DNA of 7,682 nucleotides, from the NCBI GenBank assembly GCA_036961445.1, contig JBALVO010000154.1, positions 1 through 7,682 on the forward strand, given 5' to 3'. This stretch comes from JBALVO01 sp036961445 (lineage in GTDB: Bacteria > Pseudomonadota > Gammaproteobacteria > Pseudomonadales > Halieaceae). Below are positions 5,096-7,682 of this stretch, piece by piece. The notes beneath the pieces are model-generated. The model saw nothing but the letters and a program-made list of their open reading frames with translations, did no database searches and had not been told where the DNA came from. How positions within the stretch are numbered: the stretch's first letter is position 1; each line of letters begins with the position of its first letter. The position numbers were made by a program, and so were the translations under genes.

Positions 5096-6541
5096 CTAGG
5101 CTATTGGCGGGCGATCATTCGGCATGTCAGCCGCCTCGGTAACCGGCAGATCCGCTGCAGCAATCAACAAAGCCAATTCCTCGCAAAAATAGTTGTACAG
5201 AACCCAGCCATCGGGCAGCAGCGTGCTATCGGTCAGGATGCACAGATTGGCCTTACCACAATAAGACCACAAAGTGATATTCAGTGCACTGCCATCCAGG
5301 ATCTGGCCGGTAGAAAACCAGTTTTCCACCTTCATATCACCCACGTACAGGGGTTCGCGCGGGCCGGGCACATTGGACACGGCAAGGTTGCCGCCCAGGC
5401 TCCGTTTTCCACCCTGGCGACGGATCAACCAGCCGAGCAGCCGGGTCAGGATCATCGGCGACAGCTGCATCAGCGCGGTGATGTCGGAGCCTCGCGCCGC
5501 TTCCGCATGCGCTTTCATCTCTGCTGCACTGGCGTGACTCGCCGCCAGCCGTTGCAATGGCTCTTCGATCTCGATGTGGAGCCAGCTGAAATCCGACTTG
5601 ACGAAGTTGCCCTCCCCCTCCATTCCCTCGGGCCGCTCACCCGAGATCGGGATGGCGGCGACCAGTGGGCCCTGGTTCGGATCGTAACCCATGTCATGGA
5701 GCAGCCTGCGCAGCGCGCCCGCCACGCAACACAGGAACACATCGTTGATCGTCGAGCCCGGTATGACACGCGCCTTGCTCAGGCGCTCAAAGGGCATGGA
5801 TTCACAAACAAAGGTGCGGCCGTGGCTCAGCAGGCGGCTAAACGGCGTGACGGGTGCGAGGCCCGGCGAGGGATGGGGCGCCTTACCCTCAAGCCTATAA
5901 CTGCGTTCGAGCTGCCACTTTCGGTAGATGCCTGAAACGGCCGGGGGCAGTGACCTGGCAATAATGCCGGGCAGATCCACCACGCCAGCCAACAGGCGGT
6001 GAGGCCATGAGGGTATGGGCGGCGGATTCCAGAGCGCAGGCTCGGGATCTTCGTGATCATCCGCCTGCAGGTTGAAGAACTGCTGCAGTGCATGCGAGGC
6101 GCCGACACCATCGACATAGGCGTGGTGAATCAGGGTGACCAGGGCAACCTTGCCTCCCTCGAGTCCCTCCACAATCCAACAGTTCCACAACGGTCGGCTG
6201 CGGTCCAGTTGGTAGGCGTATACCGATGACATAAACTCGCACAGGGCACGGTGGTCACCGGGCGGCGGGCAGGATATGTGGCGCAGGTGATAACCCAGGA
6301 AGAAATCCGGGTCTTCTACCCACTGCGGGTGTGACAGGCCCAGCGGAGCCGGCAGGTAGCGCCAGCGGAACTGGGGGATGCGGTGCAAACGCCTTGCGAC
6401 TAATTCACGATACCATTCGTAACTCCAGCCATCCGGGCGCGAGGCCGGGTCAAGAATCGCAATCTTGAAGGTGTGCATGTACGACCGGGGCGTTTCCATA
6501 CCCAGAAAAAGCGCGTCTACACCGCTCATTCTTTTCATCAT
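5096..6541 (-). CDS. Wax ester synthase/diacylglycerol acyltransferase (WS/DGAT), complete
   Basis: This 481-residue enzyme is of usual WS/DGAT length. It should transfer an acyl group from acyl-CoA to a fatty alcohol or diacylglycerol, making storage lipid at the membrane or lipid-droplet surface. The start MKRMSGVDALFLGMETP is typical. PLWNCWIVEGL (117-127) precedes the catalytic HHAYVDG (139-145). The C-terminal DUF1298-type domain shows the Asn-Asp pair in STINDVF (263-269), SNVPGPREPLYVG (389-401) and the LNIT segment (420-423). No signal peptide or charged tail is present. The ATG at 6539-6541 overlaps the stop of the upstream paralogue as ATGA, indicating translational coupling; the adjacent ATG at 6536-6538 is an equally reasonable start. 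GGAGGGAAGG lies 10-19 bases upstream, inside the previous gene. The enzyme may prefer different chain lengths or acceptors from its neighbour. Confidence 0.93.
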   Translation of the reverse strand: MMKRMSGVDALFLGMETPRSYMHTFKIAILDPASRPDGWSYEWYRELVARRLHRIPQFRWRYLPAPLGLSHPQWVEDPDFFLGYHLRHISCPPPGDHRALCEFMSSVYAYQLDRSRPLWNCWIVEGLEGGKVALVTLIHHAYVDGVGASHALQQFFNLQADDHEDPEPALWNPPPIPSWPHRLLAGVVDLPGIIARSLPPAVSGIYRKWQLERSYRLEGKAPHPSPGLAPVTPFSRLLSHGRTFVCESMPFERLSKARVIPGSTINDVFLCCVAGALRRLLHDMGYDPNQGPLVAAIPISGERPEGMEGEGNFVKSDFSWLHIEIEEPLQRLAASHASAAEMKAHAEAARGSDITALMQLSPMILTRLLGWLIRRQGGKRSLGGNLAVSNVPGPREPLYVGDMKVENWFSTGQILDGSALNITLWSYCGKANLCILTDSTLLPDGWVLYNYFCEELALLIAAADLPVTEAADMPNDRPPIA

Positions 6542-7682
6542 CGGGCTTTCACCTTCCCTCCTGTGGACGCCGCCTTCTTCCTGGCGCCCGACCTGGCGAC
6601 CTTCTTGCTGCGCGCAGGTGTCTTCTTGCTAGTTTTTTTTCCCGCCGCTTTTTTCCGCACCGGCTTCTTTGGCGCCAGCGCCTGTTCCAGATCGGCAAAA
6701 TGGGCCTGTATCAATTCAATAAGTCGGGCCGGTTCGCGCAGGGTTTCCGGTGTGGCACCCACCGCCAGGCAAATCTGGCCGTGGACGCTGGCAAAGGTCA
6801 CGTTCAGTCCCGGATTCGGCGGCACGATAGGCAGAAAGACAAGAGCCGCCATGTGGGCGCCCCCCAGGTATAACTTTTCCTGCGGCCCCACCATATTGGA
6901 CATCATCAGGTTATAGCTAGGCGCGGCCGTCATCCCCGGTGTGATCTCCGGGATGGTTGCGGCGCCAAACAACAACAGTGAGTACAGCTGGCGCAAGGGC
7001 GCCGACATTTTCTGTGCCTTGTCTTTTACGTGGGTCGTCGATTCGTGAACCTGCCGAAGTCTCTCCACGATGGTCGCCTCCGGCTCTCCCAGGGGAAGCA
7101 GGTCGGCGCTGACCTGGTTGCCTCCTGTACCGTGCGCTTCCGTCCGGGTGGAGAATGCCATGGCTGTCACCAGTGGCCGATCAAGCCCCTGGTCGTATTC
7201 CCTGAGGTAATCGTGGAGGGCCGCATCGACGAAGGTCATAACCACATCGTTAACGGTGCAACCGGCGGCCCTGGCGACGGCTTTGACGTTTTGCAGAGGG
7301 ATTTCGCAACTGCCGTAACACCTGGCGGATGACGTGGTAGAGACGTTAAAGGGCGTATCGGGTGCCCGGTAGGGCAACGTGATTTTGCTCGGTTTAAGGC
7401 CGAGTGTCTGAGCCCCAGCACCCATCAGACCGGACGTTAAACCTGCCATACCCGAGGGCAACTGGCTGAGCTGGGATTTGAATTTCTCCAATCTGGATCG
7501 GCTGACACGCCCGCTCTTGCGCTTGGGCGGGTCGTCCACAGACCGCCAGATCGGCCGTATTTCCCGGTCTTTGGGGTCGTCGCTCATGGCGCTGCGGAAG
7601 GCCTTGATCGCGCCGCCACCGTCGATAATCGCGTGATGCAGCTTGAGAAACAGCCCGACGCGACCGCCTTCCAGGCCCTCTA
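6538..7682 (-). CDS. WS/DGAT acyltransferase with Lys-rich histone-like C-terminal tail, N-terminus cut by right edge
   Basis: The frame stays open to the right edge, so the ATG at 7585-7587 is internal and not the start; 380 residues are visible. The catalytic HHAIIDG, followed by GG, lies at 7618-7638, preceded by LEGGRVGLFLKL as in the family. The DUF1298-type C-terminal domain shows GCTVNDVVMTFVDAAL with the Asn-Asp pair, GNQVSADLLPLGE, and SNMVGPQEKLYLGGA; PGLNVTFASVHGQI is equivalent to the LNIT region of the neighbour. After the fold ends (HFADLEQAL), a tail of 44 residues (6541-6672) has 14 Lys, 5 Arg and 8 Ala and no acidic residue, with repeated KK-A/KK-T units. The downstream paralogue lacks it. 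The stop TGA overlaps the next start. The enzyme should make wax ester or triacylglycerol; the tail may bind nucleic acid or acidic membrane lipid, which is inference. Confidence 0.92.
   Translation of the reverse strand, partial: EGLEGGRVGLFLKLHHAIIDGGGAIKAFRSAMSDDPKDREIRPIWRSVDDPPKRKSGRVSRSRLEKFKSQLSQLPSGMAGLTSGLMGAGAQTLGLKPSKITLPYRAPDTPFNVSTTSSARCYGSCEIPLQNVKAVARAAGCTVNDVVMTFVDAALHDYLREYDQGLDRPLVTAMAFSTRTEAHGTGGNQVSADLLPLGEPEATIVERLRQVHESTTHVKDKAQKMSAPLRQLYSLLLFGAATIPEITPGMTAAPSYNLMMSNMVGPQEKLYLGGAHMAALVFLPIVPPNPGLNVTFASVHGQICLAVGATPETLREPARLIELIQAHFADLEQALAPKKPVRKKAAGKKTSKKTPARSKKVARSGARKKAASTGGKVKAR
6541..6672 (-). other. Histone H1-like Lys/Ala-rich tail of the upstream WS/DGAT
   Basis: This segment encodes the last 44 residues of the partial WS/DGAT. 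Nineteen are Lys or Arg, none is Asp or Glu, and KK pairs recur every 4-6 residues between Ala, Thr, Ser, Gly and Pro. The composition recalls the DNA-binding tails of histone H1, PhaF and PhaM. The coding DNA includes A6 (6649-6654) and A8 (6633-6640) runs on the minus strand. Confidence 0.8.

Noticed and set aside
5057..5935. 292-codon plus-strand open frame opposite the downstream WS/DGAT
   Set aside because: It is antisense to a gene with intact catalytic motifs and has no family signature of its own.
6647..6656. Programmed -1 ribosomal frameshift at AAAAAAG in the tail
   Set aside because: The heptamer is in the wrong phase for A-AAA-AAG slippage (codons are AAA AAA GCG) and no stimulatory structure was evident.
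7585..7587. ATG as the start of the upstream WS/DGAT
   Set aside because: The frame remains open to the window edge and the upstream residues contain the catalytic HHAIIDG motif, so this Met is internal.

Overview
The window looks like chromosomal DNA of a GC-moderate bacterium. I infer a gammaproteobacterium, probably marine and lipid-storing, because two wax ester synthase/diacylglycerol acyltransferase (WS/DGAT) genes sit side by side. No rRNA or phylogenetic marker is present, so this placement is a guess from gene content. All intact genes lie on the minus strand, so transcription runs from the right edge to the left edge.

Right part (5096-7682): two paralogous WS/DGAT genes form a tight operon with a 4-base ATGA stop/start overlap. 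The upstream one runs off the right edge and loses its N-terminus, but its HHxxxDG active-site motif is still visible just inside the edge. It ends in a 44-residue Lys/Arg/Ala-rich tail resembling histone H1 or PhaF/PhaM tails, the most unusual item in the window. The downstream one (481 aa) is complete and lacks this tail.

Middle (2264-5022): after the WS/DGAT pair comes a short decayed relic of a DUF1254/DUF1214-type protein. Next are a DUF819 multi-pass membrane protein and, 23 bases on, a soluble PLP-dependent enzyme of the sphingosine-1-phosphate lyase family. These two look like an operon. The lyase keeps the PLP machinery but has Asn in place of a His that is well conserved in eukaryotic relatives.

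Left part (1-2112): a PaaG-like enoyl-CoA isomerase/hydratase follows a recognisable sigma70-type promoter overlapped by a short palindrome. Beyond it are a plus-strand relic of a TPR-type protein C-terminus, a TetR-family repressor with a TTG start, and the first 35 codons of a molybdopterin oxidoreductase with a Cys-rich [4Fe-4S] motif.

The common thread is lipid and acyl-chain metabolism: acyl-CoA modification, release of long-chain aldehydes by a lyase, and storage as wax ester or triacylglycerol. The two gene relics suggest turnover at the gene boundaries. No tRNA, rRNA, CRISPR array, insertion sequence or prophage gene was seen, and no gene-free stretch exceeds 300 bases.
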